Part shown: in pieces, positions 37,050 through 48,434 of the stretch
How positions within the stretch are numbered: the stretch's first letter is position 1
Layout of the letters: every line of letters starts with the position of its first letter
Source of the DNA: Pithys albifrons albifrons
Taxonomy: Eukaryota > Chordata > Aves > Passeriformes > Thamnophilidae
Assembly: GCF_047495875.1 (NCBI RefSeq)
Contig: NC_092472.1
Span: 3,418,349-3,482,348 of the forward strand
Direction of reading: 5' to 3'
DNA length: 64,000 nucleotides
Notes under the pieces: model-generated
The model's input: the letters and a program-made list of their open reading frames with translations, nothing else
Told to the model about the DNA's origin: nothing
The model's database searches: none
Made by a program: the position numbers and the translations under genes

Positions 37050-40000
37050 CTGTAGAAACAAAAGCCCAGGATAACGTTGTTAATGTCAGTTAAACATTCT
37101 AAAAAGCATATGCATCTGGTTAATTTTGTCAGGAAACTCTATGTGGATCTACTCAATTTTTATGACTTGCCAAATCTTCCTATAAATCTAAAGAAACTTT
37201 CAAATGGGCATACAGAGAGCATCTCTGTAATAAGCTTGTTTGAATGCCAAGGCCTTGGGCTAGAGATGATCTCTGTGGAACAACATTTAATGCTGCAAAC
37301 TGGTGGGCAGTTATTTCACACATTCATCAACGTGTTGGGTATAGGAGAGAAAAACATCATAAATTCAGAAAACACATTGTTTGTTTACCTGATGAGGACA
37401 CTCGAACTCCACTGAACAGCATCTGCCTGAGGGTGTGTAAATGGACCCCCCTGTGAAGGGGACGTGGGGCAGTGTCTGCTGTGAGGTGTCTGCTGGAGTT
37501 TAGAGTACTGCAGGGGACTGCACTGGATGGTGTCAGATTTGCAGACTGCAGCAAGTCTTTTATTAAAGGCAGGCATGTTCTTCCATAATACCAAAACCTA
37601 CTAGATTCTCCATATTCATGAGAGGGCATAAGAGGTACAAGGGGAAAACAGCCAGCAATACCCTTTGACCAACATACCCCAGCATATGCTAATGTGCTGC
37701 AGAGTGACTTGCTAAATAAGGAGATAATTAAAAAATCCTCTGTTGATAAAAAACTGCTCCAGAAAATCTTTTTTGCATGATCAGGGGACCATCACTATAA
37801 TTTTCAACTACAGCCAATGAATGCAAACTCAGGTCCCTTAAAATTAAGCCCTAAGGACATAGCAAGGTTATTTCTCAGGATGCTCAAAACATTACTCTGT
37901 AGGTGATATTGCAGTCAGTGCTTAAATTCAGGCACTGGAATGCAAAGACAGAACTTATGTCCAGAAACATAATGGACTACATTCATTCCTGATGTGTCTT
38001 GCACAGTGCCAAGCACACAAATAATATATGACAGTAATGGTTTAATTCTCTTCAGATTATTGGAGGCAGATCAGTAATGAATTTGGCCCCATTACTTGAA
38101 AGAGAAAAAGAAAGTGTTGAATATTCTGAATTATTTAAAGCCAGCTCTGTCTTTCCTCTTGAGGTTTGGGGTATGCTCTTCCCTGGATCAATAGGTTTTA
38201 TTCAAACAAAAACAGAGCAATTACAACTTACAGTAGTGCTCTATCACCATCCTTCCCAGGTCCAGCATCACTCAAGGCTGAGATGCTCTAGGATAATGCA
38301 TATACTTGTATTCTTTATGGTCTGAGTCACACAAAAGGGAGGAGGCTGCTATTTGCAACCCCATATTAAACATCTGTGCTAGCACTTTCCTTCCCATTTA
38401 GCCCCCTGCCCTCTGCCATGCCCAGGTTCTGCTGAGTTTAGCAGAAAGTGGTTTGACAAGAAGCCCATTATGCATGGTTCTAGTATTTTCTGATTAATTC
38501 CATTTTGGCCCCAGTCCCAGGAATGTCAAAGTAACTCTAAACTCAACCATGTAGTAACAGTCAATGAAAGAGGATAGAGAACAAACCCCACTGATCAGAT
38601 CCTCTCCTGAGCTTGCCTTTGTTGAGTATGAAGGGTACTGACACCAGAAAATTTGGCTTTCCTTCTACTGGGGACTTGTAGCAGGGGAACTGCTGGACTG
38701 AAGGAAAGCCTCTCTGTTCTATTTCCCAATTTGAGAGGCACAGGTTACTAATTCATACAGGCTTGTAGGCAGTGTGAGGAGATGGAATCTTACCACAGTC
38801 CCAGACAAAACACAGAGGAAGTGAAACTACATCAAATCATGGGAAAATCTGACACGAGTTGGATGGAAGTGAGAAAAGAGGAAATGGCCACTCACTCACA
38901 GAATATAGATTTTTTTTTCAGCTGAGAGCCTTCCAGCTCTTGGCTCAAAGACAAAAATACATGTTCTGTTTGGAGTGGGAACTTTCAGATATCAGATCAT
39001 AACTGGGTGATGGCAGGAGCAACTCATCCGTGAGAAATACATCATCTGTACATTTCACATTATGGACCAAGAATCTCCATATCAATGAAAGAGAAAACAG
39101 CAATTAGGAGGCTGCGGTATTTTCAAAGATTACTGTCCAGAAGCAGTGGCATCTTGTATCTGCTCCAGGGCTGGAGCGGGCAGGATGACAAAAATGTACT
39201 CTGGGGGTGGAATGGTCTATTGCCACAGTTGACTGTCGGGCCTGTTTTTTAACTGTGAAAAGAAATCAATGTCTGTGACTTGTTTTTTAAGTCATTGCAG
39301 GAAGAAGAGGAGGAGGAGGCAGCTGGGCAACAGTCTGCCTTTGTGCAAACTGGTTTTCACCCATTTTACCATAAGCTCACTGCTTGACTGGGTACTTTCA
39401 GAGTTCACCATGAGACACATTTGTCCCACACTTGTTTTACCTCAGGTCAATGTCCCACAACTGGCAAAATCAGGGAAATTTCTATTTTGTCAGCATAACT
39501 GGCTTCTCCTTTTGTAATTGTTTCAGATCCTCTGGTCGTAAGAGAAAAGTTGTTCAATACATCTCTAAAGGACACAGGGCTACAAAAGTGAAAAAGCATG
39601 ACCAGTAATAGAAGTCCAACACAGTAGAAAATGCAACTTTTCCCAAGCTCAGATGTACTGATCTTACAGAACCACCAGGAATTCACTGTCTGAATGGTTT
39701 AGCTAGCTTATATCTCTGGCTATGAACAGCCCACCTTTACCAGCTCACCTCCTGAAACCTGCACATGGCCACGTGTCCCACAGTCACTGTGCCATGACAT
39801 AACGTGGCTCATTTCCAAGCAGAGCTTAGTCCTGAGGCAGGCCCAAGGGACGGTACAGCAGCTCTCAGTGGGTTCCTCTGCAAAGCCCCATGACAGACTT
39901 GGTTGTGAGATGTGTAGCTGTATCAGGAACCAACACCACCAGGACAAGGTACAGTGGCCAAGGAAGTGTGAGTAAAGGAAACACAAAGAGGAATAGAGGC

Positions 40001-43000
40001 TCTGGAGTGGTCCAGATGCTTCCCACTTGTATATCCTCAGACTCTCACTATGTCACACAATGTTATCATTCCTTTTACTATGCCAACTCCCAACTTATTA
40101 CAAGACCCTGGTAATCACAATTCAGCACATTCTTCTAACTTAAAGTTAATTTTAGCTAGATATTTCCCTCAGAGAATTTTAAAGGCCATGTAGCCACTTC
40201 AGTGATCCTGTCAACACCTCTCATCAGTGAAGGTGAGAAAAATCTCATGATCCAGCATATATCCAGAAATAATGAACCATTCCCTCTTCTCCCATCACTT
40301 GCTTTTTCTGATTCAGTAATGGCACACATCATCATAGGGTGAGATCAATTAAAAATCTATCCAGGGGCATATAGAAATAATTGTCACCACATCAGGTGAA
40401 CATCTCATGCCACCAGTTTGCTCCTGTTGGTTCTTCCAGGCACCAGAGTTACATTCTGCCAGCCACATAACCACAAGCACTAATGCCACTAGTCATAAAC
40501 AAAAAACCATATTGGGAAGTCTGACAAGCAAAGTGAATGTATAATATAAAACAGAGCCACCTTAGGAGCAAAAAACCTCATGCAAAATGTCTCACAGTTG
40601 TTTTCAAAGGGGTTAACTGAAGAATCATTTAATTGGTTTGTGTTGAAAATATATTGTTACCAACATTATGCTCAGGTCTCTTTTTCAGCTGATGCTTCAA
40701 CAGAGTAAGAATTTGTCCCTGGGAGGGAGGCAATGTCTAAATTTTTAAAATGTTGTTCTTATCCCATATTCATGTAAATCAATGCAAATGCTACCATTCA
40801 CTTCAGTGCTTGTTAGAACAAAACCTGCTTGAGGTAGAGAAAGGGAAATCAAACATTTACAATTGCCAGATTCTGAGACTGTTAAAAACATCTCACTCCA
40901 TTTCTATTTCTACACAAATGCACACCAGAATGACATAAAGTATGTTTATCAAATATATCTGCTTTGAAGTGATAATAAAAGCCTTTTAGAACTCCTGACC
41001 ACATAAGGCTCTGCTTATTTTCCAGTGAGTCAATGCTGACAGACGTGAGGAAACAGAGGCTTCTATTTCTGCTTTCCTTCTGTAAATGTTTAAAATGAAT
41101 TTGATGAGTAAAACAAACTATTTAAACATGTGTTTATCATACAAGAAATCAGAAAGGAAACTGCGGAAAGGTGTAATTCAGAAGCCCAAAGATTTTCTTT
41201 CTGGCAGTGTTCATTTGCATTCCTAACTCTGAGAAAACTGAAGAGAAGAGGCATATGCTTCTGTAAAGTACAATTTATGAGTTCCAAGAGAAGGAAAACA
41301 CCTCTGCTTAATCTTGGATGCAAATTTCTGCTGGCACAGCAGTAAACATCAAACCAAGCCTCTGACTGCCCTGAAGCACAGACCACTGTCCCTGCTTAGT
41401 AGGGCAGGTTCAGACACTGCCACTAAGCAAAAGAACAAACATTTATAGTTAACCTTTTCAATGTCAGTGGGGCTGAAGAATTTCTTAAAGGCTTAAGTTC
41501 TTGAACTGAGATTGTAAGATATTGCACCATTAATACCTCTAAATCCTCTGAGAGAAATCTCTTAGAAAGACTCCTACAAACAATGCTGTGGGTTTACTAG
41601 GTTTAGACACTTCAAAATACGCTTGCATTTAAAGCAATATCAGGATGTGTTCAGCTCAAGTGTTGTTTTATTTTTTTCCTGTGTTTAGCAAGCTGGTTTT
41701 GAAGGGGAAAATGCAGAGAAAGAACTAGAAGCAAAACAAACAGCTGGAAAACTCCAGTGAATCACTGGGTCTTACCAACATTAATGTGCAGCTTTTTTCA
41801 CTTTCTTTAAGTGTCTACAGATCAATATGAAAGTTCATTTCTGAACAACGCATGAAATACTATATTTTGTCAGCCACATGTGTCACAACACAAAAAAAGG
41901 TACAAGGCAATGTAAATATAAAAAGTTTGTATTTAGTTCTATCAAGTATCCAAACTGCCCACTCATCATTAGGAATATGCCAGGATGCCTTCTGGGGTAG
42001 AACAGGCCTGATAAAACAGGTTGGTTTGATTGTCATTTCCTGCACTGAAGAGAAAAAGTTGTCATGGGATGCAAGACATAAGGAACAAGCTTAACTGCAC
42101 AGGATGTAAGAACAAGACAGGAAAGATGAAAAGACAAAGTGAGGACCAGACACTACCCAGACATCACTCGGTATCTTCACAGGAATATGAGGAAACAGAC
42201 TCCAGACTAAAGCACTGAAACCTTTCCTGAAAAGGACAGATCATGGCTGCAGCAATGCCCAGTAATAAAATCACATCTTCACACCCCCCCTTCACAGCTG
42301 TGTGCACTCCCCTTTTGAAGGGCAGGAATCCAGGCTGCCCATAACTTCACACTGTGCCAGAAATGAAGCCACAGTACTTTTCCATTCCTATATTTTGCCT
42401 ACACGGCCTGTCTGGTCCCATTGCAGTAGTTATCTGATGAGAGAGCAATACCCATTAACCCTGCATTGCTTATCCTTATCACCAGCCTCCTGCCAGCAAT
42501 AACAGTGTCCAAGGTTTTCTGTGCAGCTGCATTAGTACATCACTTCTTTTAGAAACATCCTTGATTTAAATCATACTTATAAACCTCTAAAGGACCATAC
42601 AGGTAAGCAGAGTGAACACAGAAATAGACCTTGTCTTGCAAAAACAAGCTCCCATTCCACAATCACAGCATTAATCATAAAAAAGGAATAGCCACACAGG
42701 AGTTAGAGCTTCCCCGTGTACAAAAAATCTCCTACCTAACCTTATTGCACTTGGTTTTCCCTTCCACTTTATTGCTCTAATGACACAATAACGTCAGCCA
42801 CAGCTTACTGTAAATATTAATATCTTTGCCCTTACCAGGAAATAGGAAAGGAACTAAGACCTTATTGACCAGACTGTTACTCAGATGAATCTCCAAAACC
42901 TTGGAAATATTTTTCTTCTCACTGTATAAACAACATTTGCAACAATTTCTGAAGCCCTATGTACTACATGCATCCATAGAAAACCCATTCACCTGGTCCC

Positions 43001-45235
43001 ATCCTCATCACTGAACAACTAAAAGAAAATCCATTTCTAAAACCTGTGGTGAAGAAAAAAAGAAAAGACCTGTTCACATTATCCAAAAGTAACATATAGA
43101 TCAGAGACTAACTTTGCAAATCAGCATAAGGGTGATGATTCCTGGTTTTATGCTTCATGGGTAAAGGCATCAGCTTTTAAAGCTGATTCAAACTTCACTA
43201 CAATTAAAGAGAGAAACACAGTTCTCTGAAGATCTAATAATACACAGACTATTATCCTTAAAAAGTAGAATTCAGGGTTGCTAAGCAATTGATGGCATCT
43301 TCAGTGCAAATGCTGAGCTTGAAACAGAGGAAATGAAACAATTTTTAGTATGTAATTAGCTAGGAATCAGTACTTAGTGAATGCCATTACATTTGCCCAT
43401 TTTCTCATGTACATATGGCATTGATGCATCTTCATAGAATGTCTTACCACAGGACAGGTTAAGAAGCAGAGACCAAAGAAAAGAACTTGGGATGAGTAGA
43501 ACTTGTCAGAACCTCACCTCTGCTTAAATCATACGGAACTATTTGAATAATCAATTCCTCTTTTGGATCATAACTTCACACAGGGAGCATTCATTACTTT
43601 GCTCTATATATCTCTCTACTTTTTTACTCCAAGTTTGGCCTGCCTTTGCTGCCACTGCCTGATCTGCTCTGCTAATCAAAACCTGCTAATTCATTTCATT
43701 CAATGGAGTGATTCCCAAAATATGACAGGAGTCTATTAAACTTGTTCTTGCATCCAAAGTAAGTATTTTTTACTTACTGTTTTTCTTTTCTATTCCCACT
43801 TCCACTCGAAAAATCAGATGTAAAGTGTATATTTCACTTTTTGATTCCTCAGCTTATAGGGCATGTCTCATATTCCCTCCTATATCAAACAGATTCCAGA
43901 CATTTTATTACACCCAGAAAAATTAAGGTACAAAAACTGCAAAAAGAAAACATTCTTCCTACACACCCTTTTGCTGTGATTTACAGAAAAACTCTGCATT
44001 AAATTTAAGTGGATTAATGTTGAATGGATGCTCATGACTCTCTAAAAGCATTTTTATGGAAGACTTGCTAAACCTTAAGATTTGGGCATCTTTGCATAAT
44101 TAAACAGTTGCAAAAGATGCTAATGTCTTCACATATGGATAAATAAAGAAATAAATGAGTTCTATTTCTGTGACAAGAATATACAAGTCAGACTCCTTTC
44201 TATCCCACCAGTTATTTCCCTACCTTTTCCAGGTCTGGAGGCATAGCACACATTAATGCATGAACTGGTCTTATGCCTGCACAACTGTGGGGTACAAACA
44301 ACACATAGTTCTTGTAATATTATCCTTTTGTGAACCAGAATTAGCCTCTCCTGTGAGTGCTTCTGAATTCAGTCCCAATATGAGTAAAAAGGGAACTGCA
44401 CAGATCATGCAAACCACACACCAACTGCAGGCTGCCTGCATGCCAGAATAAAGCAACCATTAATTCTTCACTGTGGGAAAATATTGCAAAGGTTAATACG
44501 TGGCTGGTCAAACCATAGGTATTAAGCAATTTTCAATAGCAAGCCAGCAGGTTAGAAGTTGTCACTCTGTAACTTAATGATGGTAACTTGCTGTAAGTCT
44601 CTACAAAGCTGTCACTGTTTTGTCACTGGGCAGAAAGCATCAAATGCAGCACTGGGTAGAGCAAACATTATCAAAGGAGGGGCTGCAGTTTTCAGACAAC
44701 TAAAACATGCCCCTGTAAGTAAGGAAAGCATATTATTGCAATGATCTAAATTCAACAGCTTTGCTTAGGTATGAAATCAGCAAAGCAGCAAATATTTGTA
44801 ATTGTCATAATGTATCCTATTGATTTCCAGGCTAATCAGTGATCTTTACCATTTTGTTCTTGCAATGTTAATTTTAGCATTAAAACTTTGAGACCACATG
44901 TGTGACTCCCTAGGGCTCCATGGCAGCAGGTAATTTTAGATCTGTAAGAGAAGAGGGAAGGACACAATACTTGGTACAGTGTATGCTGCAAAAATGAGGT
45001 GAATCTCAAACAACAGATGCATATACTGAACTTACCAACTGGAATCTAAAAGTCTTAGTATTTACCTACAAACAAAATGCATTGCACAGATTAGATTCAT
45101 TACAACCAAGCTCATAACTGGGTGTCAGTAAGCCACAGAAGGACTAGACTGCCTGTGAGTTTTCCAGTTGGAACCTCTGCTTCAGTACAGATTTGCTCAG
45201 AGAACTGTGCAGACCATTTACCAACGTAGCCTCAC
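37050..45235 (-). other. Intron between alpha-C2 exon and constant exon 1 (8186 bp)
   Basis: Bounded by GTGAGG next to the variable exon and TTTCTACAG next to constant exon 1. No CR1 copy, microsatellite or extra exon was recognised. Reading into it from the variable exon meets a stop after five codons, at 45218. Confidence 0.85.
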
Positions 45236-47722
45236 CTCATTAGGAGTAATGGAGTCATTTCTAAGTATGATCAGGTTTTGTGCACTCTGCCCACTTTGTC
45301 CTGTCAGATGCCTCTCAGTCATCACTGCAGAGGGACCAGTAGTTCCTGTTGGGCCACAGGTATTGTAAAACATGAAAGTGTCACTTCCTGATCCTGCAGT
45401 CAGACATGCCTTATAGCAGTAGGTCTTAGTGAGAGACCCATTGCCCCTCACTTCAATGAAATGGGGTTGTACTTTTAAACCTGGAGGCAACCTAGCATCA
45501 ATGTTGTTGTTGGCCTGCTTGTACAATTCAGCAGGACTCCGTTCTCTGACCCCACAGGACCCTGCACAGCAGGAGTTCCCATACAGACTGTATCTGTAGC
45601 ACTTGATAATAGTAAGCCCAATGATTGTGAAAAGGAAAACGAAGGAGATGGCGCTCAAAGCGATAATGAGATAAAGAGTGATCTCTGAGTAACTGGTTGG
45701 ACTTTTAAAGTGTCTTCTTTTATCAGGGATGATTTTGGAAACTCTGTCCACCACAGCAACAGTGATGGCTACTGATGAGGACATCGGTGGCTCTCCATTG
45801 TCTCTCACCTCCACCGTCAGGTTGAAAGTAGGCATGCTGTCCTCCCCTAGTTTGCGAGTAGTCCTAATCTCCCCAGTATGGAGCTCTATCCTGAACAAAC
45901 CTGGATCTGAGGTTTGCACCAGATAAAAGAACAACCAGGCATTTTGTCCTGAGTCTCCATCAATGGCTATAATTTTGGTTACCAAATATCCAGCATATGC
46001 CGAGCGTGGGATCATCTCCAGGGCTGCTGAAGTGTTGGTTGAGGTAGGATACAGAATCTGTGGAGCATGGTCATTTTCATCCACCACGTAGATGTAAACA
46101 GTGGCAGTGCTGCTCAGTGGTGGTTTTCCAGCATCCTGAGCCTGGACTACCACCTGGAATTCCCTTAGTGTCTCATAGTCAAAGGACCTGACAGCATACA
46201 TGTTGCCACTATCAGATTTAATGGAGACATAGGAAGAAACAGGTAGCCCTTCAATCTCCCCATCTAGTAGAGAATAGGACACATAGGCATTTTCGGCAAC
46301 ATCTGGGTCAGTGGCTTTGATAGTGCACAGGAAGGCTCCAAGGGGGTTGTTCTCAGGGATGTAAACTGAGTACACAGGTTCCTCAAAGCGTGGAGGATTG
46401 TCATTGATGTCTGAGATTTCCACATGGATCACCTTCTGGGAGGACAGAGGGGGGCTCCCAGAGTCAGTAGCCGTAACTGTGATGTTGTAGGCTGCTGCTT
46501 TCTCGTGGTCCAGTTTCCCCTGTGTGACTAATGTGTAGGAGTTCTTGAAGGAGTTGAGTGCGAAGGGGAGGCCGGGGGGAATACGCAGGCTCACCTTCTT
46601 GTTCAGCCCTGAGTCCTGATCAGTGACACTCATCAGAGCCACCACAGTTCCTGCCTTTGCATCCTCTGGCACGGGGCTGTACAGGGAGGTCAGTTCCACC
46701 TCAGGAACATTATCATTGGCATCCACAATGTTGACCAGCACCTTGCAGTGGCCAGCCATAGAAACAGGGCCCTGATCAGTGGCTTGTACATAGATCTCAT
46801 AGGAGGATGCCTCCTCATAGTCCAAAGTGCCATTAACCCGCACCTCCCCTGAATGTGGGTCCACAGTAAAGAGCTGCCTCACCTTCTGTGGGGTGTAGCT
46901 GCCAAAGGAGTAGATCACATCCCCATTAGAGCCCTCATCAGGGTCTGAGGCATTGAGTTTGACCACTAATGTGCCAGGCAGGGCATTCTCCAGAAGGCTC
47001 ACGGTGTAGGTGGAGCGGTCAAAGGCAGGAGGGTTGTCATTGGTATCCATAACTCGCACAGAGATCTGGGCTGTACCAGACTTTGGGGGGTCCCCACCAT
47101 CCACAGCAGTGAGCACCAGCTGCTGCAGGGCACTCTGCTCCCGGTCCAGCGGCTGCTGCAGCACCAGCTCCAGGAGTTTGCTGCCACTCTGGAAGCCTTT
47201 CAGGTCCAGGGCAAAGTGGCGATTGGGGCTGAGCAGATAGTTCTGCACAGAGTTGGTGCCCACATCAGGGTCCTGGGCACTCTCAATGTGGAAACGGGCC
47301 CCGGGCACTGCAGACTCACTGATCTCCAGCCGGTAATCCTGGCGGGGAAACCGCGGCGCGTTGTCATTGATGTCCAGCACCTCCACCTCCACGTTGTGCA
47401 CCTCAATGGGCTGCTCGATGACCAGCTCCAGGCTGAGGAAGCAGGCGGGGCTCAGCTCGCAGAGCGCCTCGCGGTCCATGCGCTCCCTCACCAACAGTGC
47501 CCCGCGGCCCAGCTCCAGCTCCAGGTACTGCCGACCGCTGCCCGAGGTGAGCCGCGCTCCGCGGGCCGCCAGTCGCCGCGGATCCACGCCCAGGTCGCTC
47601 GCCACGCTCCCCACGAACGCGCCGTGCGGCAGCTCCTCCCGCACCGAGTAGCGGAGCGGCCCGCCCGCCACCCGCCCGGCGCACAGCCCCAGCAGCAGCA
47701 GCGGGCCCAGCACCGCCGCCAT
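45236..47722 (-). CDS. PCDHAC2: Protocadherin alpha-C2 variable exon (signal peptide, six cadherin repeats, TM, proximal tail)
   Basis: Single large exon of 829 codons, read on the minus strand. The chosen ATG at 47722 sits in GGCCATGG context and opens a hydrophobic signal peptide (residues 1-20). The longer open frame upstream starts only at a TTG and is not needed. Six cadherin repeats lie at about 22-121, 122-230, 231-338, 347-442, 447-552 and 556-660. Calcium-linker motifs are DINDN 117-121, DTNDN 226-230, DANDN 334-338, DINDN 438-442 and a variant DENDH 548-552. EC1 has the Cx5C motif (C88, C94) typical of clustered protocadherins and lacks the RGD seen in many alpha isoforms. N-glycosylation sequons lie at N257, N297, N413, N563 and N634. 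The membrane helix is about 681-706. The tail (GVRERSPAELYKQANNNIDA and onward) matches alpha-C2 as I recall it from mammals. The exon ends AATGAG|GTGAGG in phase 0. By family knowledge the product is a neuronal homophilic adhesion and self-recognition protein in the plasma membrane. Alternative: another C-type protocadherin, less likely given the tail. Confidence 0.95.
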
Positions 47723-47790
47723 GGCCGGGGCGGGAGTGGGTGCGGGAGCTGCCGGAGTCCGGAGCCGCCGAGCCCGGCCCCGGCCCGGCC

Positions 47791-47820
47791 TCACTCCCCG
47801 CCGCCGCCCGGCCCCCTCAT
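47791..47820 (-). other. Short upstream ORF before the alpha-C2 start
   Basis: The only ATG in the near upstream flank, at 47820, opens a nine-codon frame (MRGPGGGGE) ending in TGA at 47791. It is out of frame with the main start 98 bases downstream. Its context (TTGCATGA) is weak. It matters only if transcription starts upstream of it. Confidence 0.4.
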
Positions 47821-47933
47821 GCAAGCGGCGAGCAGGAACCGCCGGCCTCCTCCAGCCCCGCCGCCGCCCGGTCCATGCTCGTCGGTTGCCCGAAGCGGCG
47901 GCGGCTCTGACCTCTCTCCCTCCGGCGGCTCCC

Positions 47934-47965
47934 AGGAGGAGGAGGAGGAGGAGGAAGGAGGAGGG
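47934..47965 (+). repeat. (AGG)n purine microsatellite
   Basis: About ten near-perfect AGG/GGA units with one interruption, inside the probable 5' UTR or promoter of alpha-C2, about 210 bases upstream of the start. On the transcript strand it is a pyrimidine CCT tract. Confidence 0.85.
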
Positions 47966-48135
47966 ACCGGGACTCGCCGGATCCGCTTTCCCCTGCTCCA
48001 GCTGCTGCGCGGGAGGAGGCGGGGGTGGCCGCTAAGCCGCGGCTGGCGCCGGATCAGCACCTGGGCCGGGAACAGCGACACGGCGGGAGCCGCCCCCGCG
48101 CCCCGCCCGGAGCCCACGGGCCGCCCCGCCGCGCC

Positions 48136-48141
48136 CACGTG
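48136..48141. promoter_or_regulatory. E-box CACGTG in the CpG island
   Basis: Perfect palindromic CACGTG about 415 bases upstream of the start codon. This is the core site for USF/MYC-type basic helix-loop-helix factors. Binding is inferred only. Confidence 0.4.
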
Positions 48142-48402
48142 TTGCAGCCCCTCCGAGCTGCGGGACCCTCGGCGAGCCGGGACTCCTCGGTGCCGGTGGC
48201 CGCGGGCTCTCGCCGCCGAGCCGGGAGGGGCGCGGCTCCTGTGCCGCCCCCGCCGCTCCTCCTCTCCGCCCTGGCTTCGCTGCTGAAGCTTTGGGGGCGC
48301 GGGGAGGCGGCGGGGGCGAGCTGCCAACCGCATTCACTTGTGGACCTGCCGCTGCAGCGCTGAAGTACATCCGCTTGAGAGGGTTAAATCAGCGCAGAGC
48401 TC

Positions 48403-48433
48403 CAAAAGAAAAAAAAAGGAAAAAAAAAAAAAG
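48403..48433 (+). repeat. Poly-A run at the upstream edge of the island
   Basis: A-rich run with a few G interruptions. On the gene strand it is poly-T and marks the outer edge of the GC-rich promoter block. Confidence 0.8.
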
Positions 48434-48434
48434 G

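Larger units (their letters stand above)
47330..48330. promoter_or_regulatory. CpG island over the alpha-C2 start
   Basis: Dense CpG dinucleotides and very high G+C run from the EC1-coding part of the exon through the upstream flank. The rest of the window is AT-rich and CpG-poor. This composition produces several long GC-rich open frames on both strands, which are shadows. Boundaries are judged by eye. Confidence 0.85.
47723..48434 (-). promoter_or_regulatory. 5' flank, probable 5' UTR and promoter of PCDHAC2
   Basis: GC-rich DNA directly upstream of the alpha-C2 start codon, with many CpG pairs, GC-box-like runs, an inverted CCAAT-like TTGG near 48327 and a perfect E-box at 48136-48141. 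No TATA box is obvious. The outer edge is an A/T-rich run near 48403-48434, beyond which composition falls back to AT-rich. In mammals the alpha-C2 promoter is a CpG island without the conserved CTCF-bound element of most other clustered protocadherin promoters. I see no clear copy of that element here either. The transcription start cannot be placed from sequence. Confidence 0.7.

Noticed and set aside
47722..47824. Longer alpha-C2 N-terminus with 34 extra residues
   Set aside because: It starts at TTG, is arginine/proline-rich and would bury the signal peptide. The ATG at 47722 has good context and places the signal peptide at the N-terminus.
47216..48286. 356-codon plus-strand frame opposite the start of alpha-C2
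   Set aside because: Antisense shadow of the GC-rich first cadherin repeat and CpG island. Composition is arginine/proline-rich with no family match.
47791..48333. 180-codon minus-strand frame upstream of alpha-C2
   Set aside because: GC-rich low-complexity frame. Only its last nine codons begin with an ATG, and these are reported as a uORF.
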